From Bermanella sp044597725 (GTDB taxonomy: Bacteria > Pseudomonadota > Gammaproteobacteria > Pseudomonadales > Oceanobacteraceae): DNA of 64,000 nt. This document shows positions 52,291 to 61,443 of the stretch, one piece after another. Both the position numbers and the translations under genes were made by a program. The notes under the pieces are model-generated. The model saw only the letters and a list, made by a program, of their open reading frames with translations, was not told the DNA's origin and searched no databases. Location of the stretch: assembly GCF_044597725.1 (NCBI RefSeq), contig NZ_CP139003.1, positions 1,860,001 through 1,924,000 on the forward strand. The letters are read 5' to 3'. The number at the start of each line of letters is the position of its first letter. The stretch's first letter is position 1.

Positions 52291-53856
52291 CTACTTGCCT
52301 TGTTCCGCTAGCATTTTATGCGCAATCTTTGGTGCATGCCAAAGTGTTGGTAATAAAATTAACGAAACCGGTACGGCGGTTACTACAATAAATGACTGCA
52401 GCGCTGATATACCACCAGAGCCCATGCTAATGAGTATTGCGGCCATTACACCCATCATGATGCCCCAAAAGATGCGCACACCTGTGTGTGGGTGATCATG
52501 CCCTGTCATAACCATGGATACAGCATACGTCATGGAGTCACCGGTGGTGGCGACAAATACTGTGGTTAAAACCAAAAACAGCACCGACATTATAAAACCA
52601 GCCGGAAGGTTTTCAGTAATGGCTAACAGTGCAGCTGGTAAGTTAAAGCCAGTAAAGGGTTCTGAAATCACACCCGGGGTTTGCAATTCATAGAATAGAC
52701 CTGAGCCACCCACAATGGTAAACCAAACACAGGTTATTACTGGAGCAAGTATTGATATGAGCATAATCATTTGACGAATGGTGCGACCGCGCGAAATACG
52801 CGCCACGAACATAGCCATAAGCGGGCCATATCCTAAAAACCAGCCCCAAAAGAATACTGTCCACCAATCCAGCCACGCAGGGCTTTCACGGAATGTGGCC
52901 ATGGGAATAAACTGATCTATATAAGTACCAAACGAGTGTAGGAAACCATCTACTAAGAATGCGGTAGGACCAAACACCAAAATTACCAGCATGAGTACGA
53001 CCGCCAAAATAACATTGAAGCGACTGAGCATTTGAATGCCTTTGGTCACCCCAGTTACCGATGAAATGGTATAGATGCTAATAAGACCAAATAAAATCAG
53101 TAGCTGGGTAGAATAGGTATCGGGGATGCCAAATAGTTTTTCTAAACCAAAGCTCACTTGCAAGCCCAAGAAACCAATAGGGCCTACGGTACCAGCCACG
53201 ACTGCAAGAACACAGGCTGCATCGGTGAATGTACCGATTGGGCCTTTTAAAGCACGCTCACCAAATACAGGGTAAAGCAAGGTGCGTGGTTTAAGTGGTA
53301 AACCTTTTTCGTAATGCAAATACATGAACACAATGCCGGTCAAGCTGCCGAGAATGGCCCATGCTAAAAACCCCCAATGCATAAAGCTCTGCGCAAGGGC
53401 ATTGTGAGCTGCGGCCAATGAGCCGGCTTCGGTGCCACTAAATAATGGTGGTTGCGAGGTGAAGTGGGCCATAGGTTCGGCAGCGGCCCAAAATACACCA
53501 CCACCAGCTAGTAAGGTGCACATAATGATGGATGTCCAGCGGAAGGTAGACATTTCCGGTGTATCCGTTCCACCTAGCACAACATTACCAGTGCGACCAA
53601 ACGCGAGGTACAAGCCAATAAAGAAGGTGAGTAATAATAGTACTTGCCAATAGGCACCAAAGAGTTTGGTGGAGAGAGCGAATGCTTGATTAACTGAGTT
53701 GGAAACCAGTTCGAGATCGTATAGAGCGAGTAGGGCGAACAGCAGTAATAGACCGCCACTTATTAAGAATACTGGCATGTCGACCAGTTTGTGCCAAGCC
53801 TCAGGTGGGCCTTGGGCGGCCGGCGTGCGGACCGACTCTTGTTTAATGTTTTCCAT
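52291..53856 (-). CDS. BCCT family transporter (choline/betaine/carnitine type)
   Basis: 521 residues with about 12 membrane helices. BCCT hallmarks are FWAAAEPMAHF (near residue 110), DAACVLAVVAGTVGPIGFLG (near 210), and the W-rich helix WTVFFWGWFLGYGP with MFVARISRGRTIRQ. A sodium- or proton-coupled symporter for quaternary ammonium compounds; the exact substrate is not clear, and the long osmosensing C-terminal tail of BetP is absent. Start taken at 53856 (MENIKQES), since the extra residues of the longer frame are unlike the family. The short spacing from the upstream lpxH terminator leaves little room for its promoter. Confidence 0.9.
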   Translation of the reverse strand: MENIKQESVRTPAAQGPPEAWHKLVDMPVFLISGGLLLLFALLALYDLELVSNSVNQAFALSTKLFGAYWQVLLLLTFFIGLYLAFGRTGNVVLGGTDTPEMSTFRWTSIIMCTLLAGGGVFWAAAEPMAHFTSQPPLFSGTEAGSLAAAHNALAQSFMHWGFLAWAILGSLTGIVFMYLHYEKGLPLKPRTLLYPVFGERALKGPIGTFTDAACVLAVVAGTVGPIGFLGLQVSFGLEKLFGIPDTYSTQLLILFGLISIYTISSVTGVTKGIQMLSRFNVILAVVLMLVILVFGPTAFLVDGFLHSFGTYIDQFIPMATFRESPAWLDWWTVFFWGWFLGYGPLMAMFVARISRGRTIRQMIMLISILAPVITCVWFTIVGGSGLFYELQTPGVISEPFTGFNLPAALLAITENLPAGFIMSVLFLVLTTVFVATTGDSMTYAVSMVMTGHDHPHTGVRIFWGIMMGVMAAILISMGSGGISALQSFIVVTAVPVSLILLPTLWHAPKIAHKMLAEQGK

Positions 53857-53899
53857 GGGAGACCAGTTAATAATTAGTTGGGATTGTGGAGCCAATAAC

Positions 53900-53931
53900 A
53901 AAAACGGCCTGTCTCATATGAGGCAGGCCGT
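53900..53931 (-). terminator. Terminator of the ppiB-lpxH operon
   Basis: Near-perfect 13-bp stem: ACGGCCTGTCTCA pairs with TGAGGCAGGCCGT across a 2-nt loop (53904-53931). On the minus strand five T residues follow (A-run 53900-53904). Confidence 0.85.
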
Positions 53932-53962
53932 CCATTAAGGCGCGAAGGATTTCATAAATCCA

Positions 53963-53982
53963 GCTCATACTCAAGTATGAGC
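53963..53982. repeat. Perfect 20-bp inverted repeat after lpxH
   Basis: GCTCATACT, two bases, AGTATGAGC. Lies between the lpxH stop and its terminator, upstream of the BCCT gene. Could be a regulator operator for the BCCT gene or a second RNA hairpin. Confidence 0.5.
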
Positions 53983-54017
53983 ATAGAAGAAATTGATTCG
54001 ATTTGTAAACGTTGCTC

Positions 54018-54806
54018 TTAAGAGCTGGGTGTTTCTCGCGGTAAATCGAACTGAACAAAATCCAGCTGATTACCATCGTGCTTTAAATACCAGCCTTTTT
54101 TGTACCAGTCGCCCAAAACAATGCGCTGACGTTGTTCGCCATTTTTGCTCCATTGGTGGATGTTGGGCCGGTGGGTATGGCCATGAATCATGTGTTTGCA
54201 ATTATGCTGCTCTAAAGCAATATCAACTTCGTCGGCAGTAACATCCATGATTTCATCGTCTTTCATGCTATTGCTGCTCTCGCTTTCCGAGCGAGCCTGA
54301 TTAGCAAAGGCCAAGCGTTCTTCAATAGTTTTACCCAAGAATTGAGCCTGCCAAGCAGGGTTGCGAGCCATTTTTCTAAACTGCATGTAGTCGGTGTCGC
54401 GGGTACACAGGCTGTCGCCATGCATAAGCAGTGTTGCTTCACCTTTTAGGTCAATCAGAGTGGGGTCGGGTAAAAGAGTGCAGCCAGTTTGCTGGCAAAA
54501 CTGCGAGCCAATGAGGAAATCACGATTACCATGCATAATATAAATGCAAACACCGCGATCGGCAGTGGCCTTGAGCACTTGCTTTATCTGCTCGGTATAC
54601 GGGTGCTCTACATCGTCGCCGATCCAGTAATTAAAGAAATCACCTAAAATGAATAGCGTGTCACCGGCTTGAGGCTGGAGTATAAAGTCGAAAAAACCCG
54701 CAGTAATACGGGTTTCTTCTGGGGCTAGATGCAGGTCACTAATAAACCAGCATGTGCCCTTTGGCGTTAGAATGTTTTGTTGCTTATTATTATTCAGTTG
54801 CGTCAT
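54018..54806 (-). CDS. lpxH: UDP-2,3-diacylglucosamine diphosphatase
   Basis: 262 residues. Hydrolyses UDP-2,3-diacylglucosamine to lipid X in lipid A synthesis, at the cytoplasmic face of the inner membrane. Metallophosphoesterase motifs in order are ISDLHLAPEE (near residue 20), GDFFNYWIGDD, MHGNRDFLIG, LMHGDSLCTRD and HGHTHRPNIHQ. Slightly longer than E. coli LpxH, with a short polar N-terminal extension and an acidic-Ser insertion (SESESSNSMKDDE). It follows ppiB by 11 bp, the same pairing seen in many gammaproteobacteria. Confidence 0.95.
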   Translation of the reverse strand: MTQLNNNKQQNILTPKGTCWFISDLHLAPEETRITAGFFDFILQPQAGDTLFILGDFFNYWIGDDVEHPYTEQIKQVLKATADRGVCIYIMHGNRDFLIGSQFCQQTGCTLLPDPTLIDLKGEATLLMHGDSLCTRDTDYMQFRKMARNPAWQAQFLGKTIEERLAFANQARSESESSNSMKDDEIMDVTADEVDIALEQHNCKHMIHGHTHRPNIHQWSKNGEQRQRIVLGDWYKKGWYLKHDGNQLDFVQFDLPRETPSS

Positions 54807-54817
54807 AACGAAAAAGC

Positions 54818-55321
54818 TTACTCAACTAGCTCGGCGCTTTCAATGAGAATAGGCTCAGCGGGAACGTCTTGATGGCCAGCTGCCATAGTTGTGCGCACAC
54901 CTTTAATGCGGTTTACCACGTCCATGCCTTCAACCACTTCACCAAATACACAGTAACCCCAGCCTTCTGGCGTTTTACTGCTGTGATCTAAAAAGGTATT
55001 GTCTTTTACGTTAATGAAAAATTGGCTTGAAGCGCTATGTGGGTCCATAGTGCGGGCCATGGCTAGGGTGCCGGTTTTATTGGAAAGGCCATTATCTGCT
55101 TCGTTCTCAATGCTGCCTTGGGTTGCTGCTTTGGGCGTCATGTCTTCGTGCATGCCGCCGCCTTGAACCATAAAACCATCAATTACGCGGTGGAAGATTA
55201 AACCGTTGAAGAAATCATCTTTTACGTAGTTGATGAAATTTTCCACAGTTTTAGGGGCTTTTTCAGCATGAAGAGCAATTTTTATATCGCCAAAGCTGGT
55301 TTTTAGTACAACCTGAGTCAT
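54818..55321 (-). CDS. ppiB: Peptidyl-prolyl cis-trans isomerase B (cyclophilin)
   Basis: 167 residues, no signal peptide, so cytoplasmic. Cyclophilin catalytic residues are in FHRVIDGFMVQGGG (Arg near residue 46), SQFFINV and the final GEVVEGMDVVNRI. Catalyses proline isomerisation in protein folding. AAAAGG precedes the start. Forms an operon with lpxH and is divergent from glnS; an AT-rich TATAATA/TATTAT core at 55362-55367 could serve promoters on both strands. Confidence 0.95.
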   Translation of the reverse strand: MTQVVLKTSFGDIKIALHAEKAPKTVENFINYVKDDFFNGLIFHRVIDGFMVQGGGMHEDMTPKAATQGSIENEADNGLSNKTGTLAMARTMDPHSASSQFFINVKDNTFLDHSSKTPEGWGYCVFGEVVEGMDVVNRIKGVRTTMAAGHQDVPAEPILIESAELVE

Positions 55322-55444
55322 AGGAATACCTTTTAAGGGTGATTGCTGATTTACGAACCGCTATAATACGGCTTTTGCGGCAAAGCTGCTAGGCAGATTT
55401 GGACACCATATTGGGCCTAGCAATACACAGAACTGAGAAACTAC

Positions 55445-57115
55445 ATGACAGACGCCACAGTAAAACCGGTTAACTTTATCGCCAAAGTCATTTCTGAAGA
55501 CTTAGAGAGCGGAAAGCATAAAAACATCGTTACGCGTTTCCCCCCCGAGCCAAATGGATATCTGCATATAGGCCATGCAAAATCTATATGCCTGAACTTT
55601 GGTTTAGCAGAACAATTTGGTGGTCAGTGCCATTTGCGCTTTGATGATACCAACCCCGAGAAAGAAGAAGACGAATACGTTAACTCAATTAAAGAAGATG
55701 TGACGTGGTTGGGCTTTCAATGGGCTGGTAATGTGCGCTATACCTCTGACTATTTCGACCAGCTTCATGATTGGGCGCTACATTTAATAAATGAAGGCAA
55801 AGCCTATGTTTGCGAATTAACCCCAGAGCAAGCAAAAGACTACCGCGGCAACTTTGAAGAACCGGGTAAAAACAGCCCGTATCGTGATCGTAGCGTTGCC
55901 GAAAACTTAGAGCTATTCCAAAAAATGCGTGAAGGCGGTTTTGAAGAAGGGCAGGCAAGCTTGCGTGCCAAAATCGACATGGCTGCACCTAATATGAATA
56001 TGCGCGACCCGGTTATTTACCGCATAAAGAAAGCCCATCACCACCAAACGGGTGATAAGTGGTGTATTTACCCAAGCTACGATTTTGCTCACGGTCAGTC
56101 AGATGCGGTGGAAGGGATTACGCATTCTGTGTGTACCTTAGAGTTTGCTGATCACCGTCCGCTGTACGACTGGTTTATTGAAAACTTGCCTGTACCAGTA
56201 GAGCCGCACCAGTACGAATTTGGACGTTTAAATATAAATTACACCGTTACCAGTAAACGTAAATTACGCGCGCTGGTGGAAGCTAAAGTTGTGGCAGGTT
56301 GGGATGACCCTCGTATGCCAACCATTAGCGGTATGCGTCGTCGTGGTTACACGCCGAATGCGATTCGTAATTTTTGCGACAGCCTAGCCGTTGCAAAAAC
56401 CGACGGTACGGTTGATGTGGCTCAGCTTGAGCACTTTATTCGTGACGATTTAAACTTGAATGCACCGCGAGCAATGTGTGTGATTAACCCTCTAAAAGTG
56501 GTTATCTCAAATATGGCGGATGACCATGAAGAAACACTTACAGTGCCTTATTTGCAAGATCGTGAAGAACTGGGCAGCCGTGATATGCCGTTTACCAAAG
56601 AAATCTTTATTGATCAGGCTGACTTTAAAGAAGAGTACAGTAAAAAATTCAAGAAAAAATTCTGTGTAGGCAAACGTATTCGTTTACGTCACGGTTATGT
56701 ATTAGAGGCAGATGGTTTCGAGAAAGATGCAGATGGCAATATCATTCAGGTAAATGCAACGCTTATCGAAAATACCTTAGGGTGTGACCCAGAAGATGGT
56801 GATAAACCAAAAGGGGTGGTGCATTGGGTAAGTGCCAAGCATGCCAAAGAAGCAGAGCTTCGTAGCTATGATCGTATGTTTTTAGACGCCAACCCCGATG
56901 GTGGTAAAAAAGATTTTATGGAGTGTTTGAATCCTGAATCGTTGGTTGTCAAAACTGGTTTGGTTGAACCTGCACTTGCAAATGTAAGTAATGAAAGTGT
57001 TTTTCAATTTGAGCGCGAAGGTTATTACGTAGCAGACCGTAAAGATCACTCAGCGGAAAAACCTGTTTTTAACCTAACCATTGGTTTACGTGCAGATAAG
57101 TCGTTGAGCGAATAA
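55445..57115 (+). CDS. glnS: Glutaminyl-tRNA synthetase
   Basis: 556 residues, class I synthetase charging tRNA-Gln. The HIGH motif is PPEPNGYLHIGHAKSI (near residue 36) and the KMSKS equivalent is VTSKRK near 271. The C-terminal anticodon-binding beta-barrels contain VLEADGFEKDADG and GVVHWVSAKHAKEAE. Length and motifs match E. coli GlnRS. Start ATG at 55445. Followed by cysS after 113 bp, a common gammaproteobacterial pair. Confidence 0.97.
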   Translation: MTDATVKPVNFIAKVISEDLESGKHKNIVTRFPPEPNGYLHIGHAKSICLNFGLAEQFGGQCHLRFDDTNPEKEEDEYVNSIKEDVTWLGFQWAGNVRYTSDYFDQLHDWALHLINEGKAYVCELTPEQAKDYRGNFEEPGKNSPYRDRSVAENLELFQKMREGGFEEGQASLRAKIDMAAPNMNMRDPVIYRIKKAHHHQTGDKWCIYPSYDFAHGQSDAVEGITHSVCTLEFADHRPLYDWFIENLPVPVEPHQYEFGRLNINYTVTSKRKLRALVEAKVVAGWDDPRMPTISGMRRRGYTPNAIRNFCDSLAVAKTDGTVDVAQLEHFIRDDLNLNAPRAMCVINPLKVVISNMADDHEETLTVPYLQDREELGSRDMPFTKEIFIDQADFKEEYSKKFKKKFCVGKRIRLRHGYVLEADGFEKDADGNIIQVNATLIENTLGCDPEDGDKPKGVVHWVSAKHAKEAELRSYDRMFLDANPDGGKKDFMECLNPESLVVKTGLVEPALANVSNESVFQFEREGYYVADRKDHSAEKPVFNLTIGLRADKSLSE

Positions 57116-57188
57116 AGAATTGCTTTGTAATACGTTATTAAAAGTAACTTAGTATTTAATATAGAGCTGTTAAAGCAGCCTAATAATT

Positions 57189-57214
57189 CACTCAATTTCG
57201 AATGGAATTGAGTG
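57189..57214 (+). other. Hairpin just upstream of cysS
   Basis: Nine-bp perfect stem CACTCAATT/AATTGAGTG with an 8-nt loop, ending 14 bp before the cysS ATG. There is no U-tract. It may be a leader element influencing ribosome access or a weak terminator for glnS. Confidence 0.5.
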
Positions 57215-57228
57215 CTGTGGGATAAGAA

Positions 57229-58611
57229 ATGGCATTACAGATATATAACACCTTAAGCAGACAGAAAGAAGAATTTAAACCGTTACAGCCTGGCAAAGTT
57301 GGCATGTATGTGTGTGGTATGACGGTTTACGATCTCTGTCACATGGGGCATGCCCGTCTTATGGTGTCGTTTGATGTCATCGTACGTTATTTACGTCATA
57401 AAGGCTTTGACGTGAACTATATTCGTAACATTACGGATGTTGACGATAAGATCATTAAGCGTGCCGTAGAAAATGGCGAGAGCTTCGAACAGTTGGTGGA
57501 TCGCATGGTGGACGCCATGCATGAAGATTTTGATCAGCTCCATGTATTAAGGCCTGATCACGAACCACGCGCGACGCAGCATATTGATGGCATTATTAGC
57601 ATGGTCGAAACCCTTATTGAAAAGGGTTACGCCTATGCCGCCAAAAATGGCGATGTGTATTACCGTGTTCGCAAATTCGATGGCTACGGCAAACTTTCTG
57701 GAAAAATTCTGGAAGAGCTAGAAAGCGGTGCCCGCATTGCGGTGGATGAAGAAAAAGAAGATCCTTTGGATTTTGTGCTGTGGAAATCAGCCAAGCCTGA
57801 AGAACCGTCATGGGATAGCCCATGGGGTAAAGGTCGCCCGGGTTGGCACATAGAGTGTTCAGTGATGTCTACCTGCTGCTTAGGTAATAATTTCGATATT
57901 CATGGTGGCGGTCCCGATTTAAAATTCCCACACCATGAAAACGAAATTGCACAAAGCGAAGCGGCGACAGGCGAGCAGTACGCTAATGCTTGGATGCATT
58001 GCGGCCCCTTGCGTATTGATGGCGAGAAAATGTCTAAATCGTTAGGTAACTTTTTTACCATTCGTGATGTTCTAGAGCAGTACGATGGTGAAGTAGCGCG
58101 CTTTTTCTTGGCTTCTGTGCAGTATCGCAGCACCATTAATTATAGCGAAGATGGACTGAAAGATGCGCAAGCTAAACTTGATCGTCTTTATAATGCCATT
58201 CATGGTTGTGATTTAACTTCTGCTATAAACGAACAAGATGCAGTCGTTAAAGACATTCGTGCACGCTTCGAAGCTGCAATGGATGATGATTTCAATACAC
58301 CAAAAGCCATTGCCGTATTGTTTGACTTGGTTAATGAAATTAACAAAAAAGAAGGTGCTGATAAAAACCCATTAGCGACTTTGTTGAAAGAACTAGCCGA
58401 AGTGTTGGGCTGCTTGCAAAGTGATGCCGATGCGTATTTGCAGCGTGGTGTAACCTTAGATGACGCTTATATTCAGGGTAAAATTGAAGAACGTAAGCAA
58501 GCCAAAAAAGATAAGAACTTTGCGCTGGCGGATCAAATTCGAGACGACCTAGACGCTCAAGGTATTATCTTGCAAGACTCGCGCGAAGGCACAACTTGGG
58601 TTAAAAAATAA
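57229..58611 (+). CDS. cysS: Cysteinyl-tRNA synthetase
   Basis: 460 residues, class I synthetase. Motifs: the zinc/substrate region YVCGMTVYDLCHMGHARLMV (HIGH variant HMGH near residue 39), IRNITDVDDKI, WHIECSVMS with the zinc Cys, HGGGPDLKFPHHENE, and the KMSKSLGNF motif near 267. A C-terminal helical and anticodon region follows. Charges tRNA-Cys. Downstream of glnS with a hairpin between; ybaL-like gene follows after 27 bp. Confidence 0.97.
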   Translation: MALQIYNTLSRQKEEFKPLQPGKVGMYVCGMTVYDLCHMGHARLMVSFDVIVRYLRHKGFDVNYIRNITDVDDKIIKRAVENGESFEQLVDRMVDAMHEDFDQLHVLRPDHEPRATQHIDGIISMVETLIEKGYAYAAKNGDVYYRVRKFDGYGKLSGKILEELESGARIAVDEEKEDPLDFVLWKSAKPEEPSWDSPWGKGRPGWHIECSVMSTCCLGNNFDIHGGGPDLKFPHHENEIAQSEAATGEQYANAWMHCGPLRIDGEKMSKSLGNFFTIRDVLEQYDGEVARFFLASVQYRSTINYSEDGLKDAQAKLDRLYNAIHGCDLTSAINEQDAVVKDIRARFEAAMDDDFNTPKAIAVLFDLVNEINKKEGADKNPLATLLKELAEVLGCLQSDADAYLQRGVTLDDAYIQGKIEERKQAKKDKNFALADQIRDDLDAQGIILQDSREGTTWVKK

Positions 58612-58638
58612 CCCCGACCAGTAAAGGAGTGACAGTCT

Positions 58639-60327
58639 ATGCCCCATGAAGTTGGGTTAATTACCATACTTGCGGCAGGGTTTGGGCTGGCACTCATTTT
58701 AGGGTTTATCGTTCAACGCTTCGGCTTACCTACCTTGGTGGGCTATTTGCTCGCCGGTATTATTATTGGTCCGCACACACCGGGCCTAGTGGCCGACATT
58801 GGTCTAGCAGGCCAACTTGCTGAAATAGGCGTCATGCTGCTTATGTTTGGCGTGGGCCTGCATTTTTCCCTTAAAGATTTACTCTCCGTTAAACGCATTG
58901 CCGTACCCGGTGCCATTGTGCAAATACTGGTGGCCTTGTCTTTAGGTATGGGCTTGGCACTTGGCTGGGGGTGGCCGTTAAGTGAAGCTATTGTCTTTGG
59001 TTTTTGTTTGTCGGTAGCCAGTACAGTGGTATTGCTAAGGGCGTTAGAAGCTGGCGGCTTAATGGAGTCGATCAATGGCCGTATCGCGGTTGGCTGGCTT
59101 ATTGTTGAAGACCTTGTGATGGTATTGCTATTGGTTCTATTGCCTGCCTTTGCTGTGCCGTTAAGTGATACGGGGTCGCTGGATGCATGGCAGGTGGCCC
59201 AAGTATTCGGCGTTACATTATTAAAGGTGACGGCCTTTATTATCTTTATGCTAGTGGTGGGTAAGCGGCTCTTCCCTAAAATATTGTGGCTGGTCGCCAG
59301 TAGTGGTTCCCGTGAATTGTTTACCTTATGCGTAATTGCAGCAGCCATTGCCTTTGCTTATGGTGCTTCACTTTTATTCGATGTCTCGTTTGCTTTAGGT
59401 GCATTTTTTGCGGGTATGATGATGCGTGAATCGGAGTTTAGTCACCGAGCCGCCGATGAATCACTGCCACTGCGAGATGCGTTTGCAGTATTGTTTTTTG
59501 TCTCCGTTGGTATGTTGTTCGACCCCATGGTTATCATCGAACACCCACTTCATGTTTTGTTAACAACCCTGGTTGTGGTGTTAGGCAAAACATTGGCCGC
59601 AGTAATCTTGGTTTTAATTTTCCGTTACCCATTAAGCACCGCACTCACGGTTGGCGTTAGCCTAGCGCAAATAGGTGAGTTTTCATTTATTTTGGCAGGA
59701 CTAGGTTTGTCACTAGGTTTAATTGGCGACGAAGCTATGAGTTTAGTATTAGCCGCGGCCATTATCTCTATTGCCATTAACCCAGCATTATTTATTGCGG
59801 TTAAACCGCTACGTGAATGGGTGTTAAAGCGTTCGTTTTGGGCGCGTAAGCTGGATGCCAGAGATGACCCATTGGCCCAGCTGCCACTGTCGGTTGATCA
59901 ATCACTTCTAAAAGGACAAGTTGTTTTAGTAGGGTATGGCACCATAGGGCGTCCAATCGCCAAAGCATTTGATAAGCATGATGTGAAAGTGATTATTGCC
60001 GAGGTCCAGCGTGAGCGGGTAGATGCGTTGCGCGAAAAAGGACGCTTGGCGGTTACGGGTGACGCCAGCGAGCCCGTGGTATTGGTGCAGGCTCATATTA
60101 TGCATGCATCTTTGCTTATTATTACCATTAAAGATCTTATTAAAGTAAGACAGATGATTGATACGGCGCGAACCCTTAACCCTGAAGTAGGCATATTGCT
60201 GTGCGCACAAAGTGACGAAGAGGCGGAACTTATGCGCAAACAGTACGATGTAGAAACGTTTGTAGCCGAACAAGAGCTAGCTCGCTCCATTAGTGCCCGC
60301 GCCGTAGAGAAATGGCGCGCTAATTGA
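58639..60327 (+). CDS. ybaL: Monovalent cation:proton antiporter with RCK domain (YbaL-like, CPA2)
   Basis: 562 residues, near the YbaL length. About 12 membrane helices form the Na+/H+-exchanger domain (residues ~1-390), including LVGYLLAGIIIGPHTPG, VMLLMFGVGLHFSLKDLL and a typical C-terminal GVSLAQIGEFSFILAGLGL. The cytoplasmic TrkA-N/RCK domain begins VVLVGYGTIGRPIAKAFDKH (near residue 430), binding NAD(H). Relatives move K+ or Na+ against H+. AAAGGAG precedes the start. The symbol is by similarity to E. coli YbaL; a RosB/KefB-type role cannot be excluded. Confidence 0.9.
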   Translation: MPHEVGLITILAAGFGLALILGFIVQRFGLPTLVGYLLAGIIIGPHTPGLVADIGLAGQLAEIGVMLLMFGVGLHFSLKDLLSVKRIAVPGAIVQILVALSLGMGLALGWGWPLSEAIVFGFCLSVASTVVLLRALEAGGLMESINGRIAVGWLIVEDLVMVLLLVLLPAFAVPLSDTGSLDAWQVAQVFGVTLLKVTAFIIFMLVVGKRLFPKILWLVASSGSRELFTLCVIAAAIAFAYGASLLFDVSFALGAFFAGMMMRESEFSHRAADESLPLRDAFAVLFFVSVGMLFDPMVIIEHPLHVLLTTLVVVLGKTLAAVILVLIFRYPLSTALTVGVSLAQIGEFSFILAGLGLSLGLIGDEAMSLVLAAAIISIAINPALFIAVKPLREWVLKRSFWARKLDARDDPLAQLPLSVDQSLLKGQVVLVGYGTIGRPIAKAFDKHDVKVIIAEVQRERVDALREKGRLAVTGDASEPVVLVQAHIMHASLLIITIKDLIKVRQMIDTARTLNPEVGILLCAQSDEEAELMRKQYDVETFVAEQELARSISARAVEKWRAN

Positions 60328-60427
60328 ATTGGTGAAATTGTGGATTATTCACGCAAATGGTTGTAAATTAAACATATCAGCATTTAATTCCGTAGGTGAA
60401 AAGGGCGTTAAAACCCTGTAAATACCC

Positions 60428-61369
60428 ATGAAACCGACCAATATAAGCCCTATTTCTGAGGGTAAGCTGGGCGTAGATCCTAAATATAAGGACTCCTTTG
60501 ACCAAGTGGCCGTCGGACTTTGTCATGTTGATTTAAACGGGCGTTTTATACGCGTGAATCATTTTTTGACGGAGTTTCTTGGCTACAGCGAAGATGAATT
60601 GCTGAGTATCACCTTCTCCGAAATATCCCGCGAAGAAGACCTAGCAGATAGTGTTGAATGGCTTAAAAGATCCCTGGCCGGAGAGGTGCATACTAATTTC
60701 TCAAAAGTAAAACGTTATCTTCATAAAAATGGCACGTGGGTATGGGCTAAGCTCACCACTATGCTAGTGCGAGATGAAAATGGTGCCCCTGCGTACTTTG
60801 TTTCATCCATTCAAGATGTATCGGAACTTAAGAAGGTAGAAGCCGCCTTGGATGTATCGCTTCAGCAATTGAACGAAGCATATCGAGAGCTAGAGCAAAT
60901 TTCACGCAAGGATGGCTTAACCGGCGCATTAAACTTAAAGGCATTTAAAGAAGAGCTGCTAAATGCAATGGAGCGTTTTTTACGTTCCGATCAAAAAGTT
61001 ACGCTTATTTTTGCCGACCTTGATGATTTTAAATTAGTGAATGACCAATACGGACATTTAGTGGGGGACGAAGTGCTCAAGCGCTTCGCCGACATGCTAC
61101 TGGCACAATCACGCAGGTGCGATGCAGTTGCCCGTTATGGAGGAGATGAATTTGCTATTTTGCTTGACGATACAACCGAACAACAGGCCGACGATTTTTG
61201 CTCGCGACTTGGCCATGAGATTCGATTTGAAACAGGTGATAATGAAGAAACAGACGCCATATCGTTTTCATTAGGCGTATGTCAGCTTAATAGAAATCAC
61301 CGAACCATAGATGATTGGCTTGCCGGAGCCGATAAAAAAATGTACAGCAATAAAAAAGCTAATAAGTAA
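60428..61369 (+). CDS. PAS-GGDEF diguanylate cyclase
   Basis: 313 residues, soluble. The PAS domain (about 20-140) has GRFIRVNHFLTEFLGYSEDELLS-type sequence and a PAC motif (VSSIQDVSELKKVE), followed by a helical linker. The GGDEF domain (~155-310) keeps the active site ARYGGDEFAIL and DLDDFKLVNDQYGH, so it should make c-di-GMP in response to a PAS-sensed signal. No EAL domain. Lies between the antiporter gene and an Rhs remnant and is probably monocistronic. Confidence 0.92.
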   Translation: MKPTNISPISEGKLGVDPKYKDSFDQVAVGLCHVDLNGRFIRVNHFLTEFLGYSEDELLSITFSEISREEDLADSVEWLKRSLAGEVHTNFSKVKRYLHKNGTWVWAKLTTMLVRDENGAPAYFVSSIQDVSELKKVEAALDVSLQQLNEAYRELEQISRKDGLTGALNLKAFKEELLNAMERFLRSDQKVTLIFADLDDFKLVNDQYGHLVGDEVLKRFADMLLAQSRRCDAVARYGGDEFAILLDDTTEQQADDFCSRLGHEIRFETGDNEETDAISFSLGVCQLNRNHRTIDDWLAGADKKMYSNKKANK

Positions 61370-61443
61370 ATTGGTGTATTTAAAGTTCCACTTTCTTGGG
61401 TGAGCATTGTTCCAAATCAACGTATAGATCAATATACAGATGA

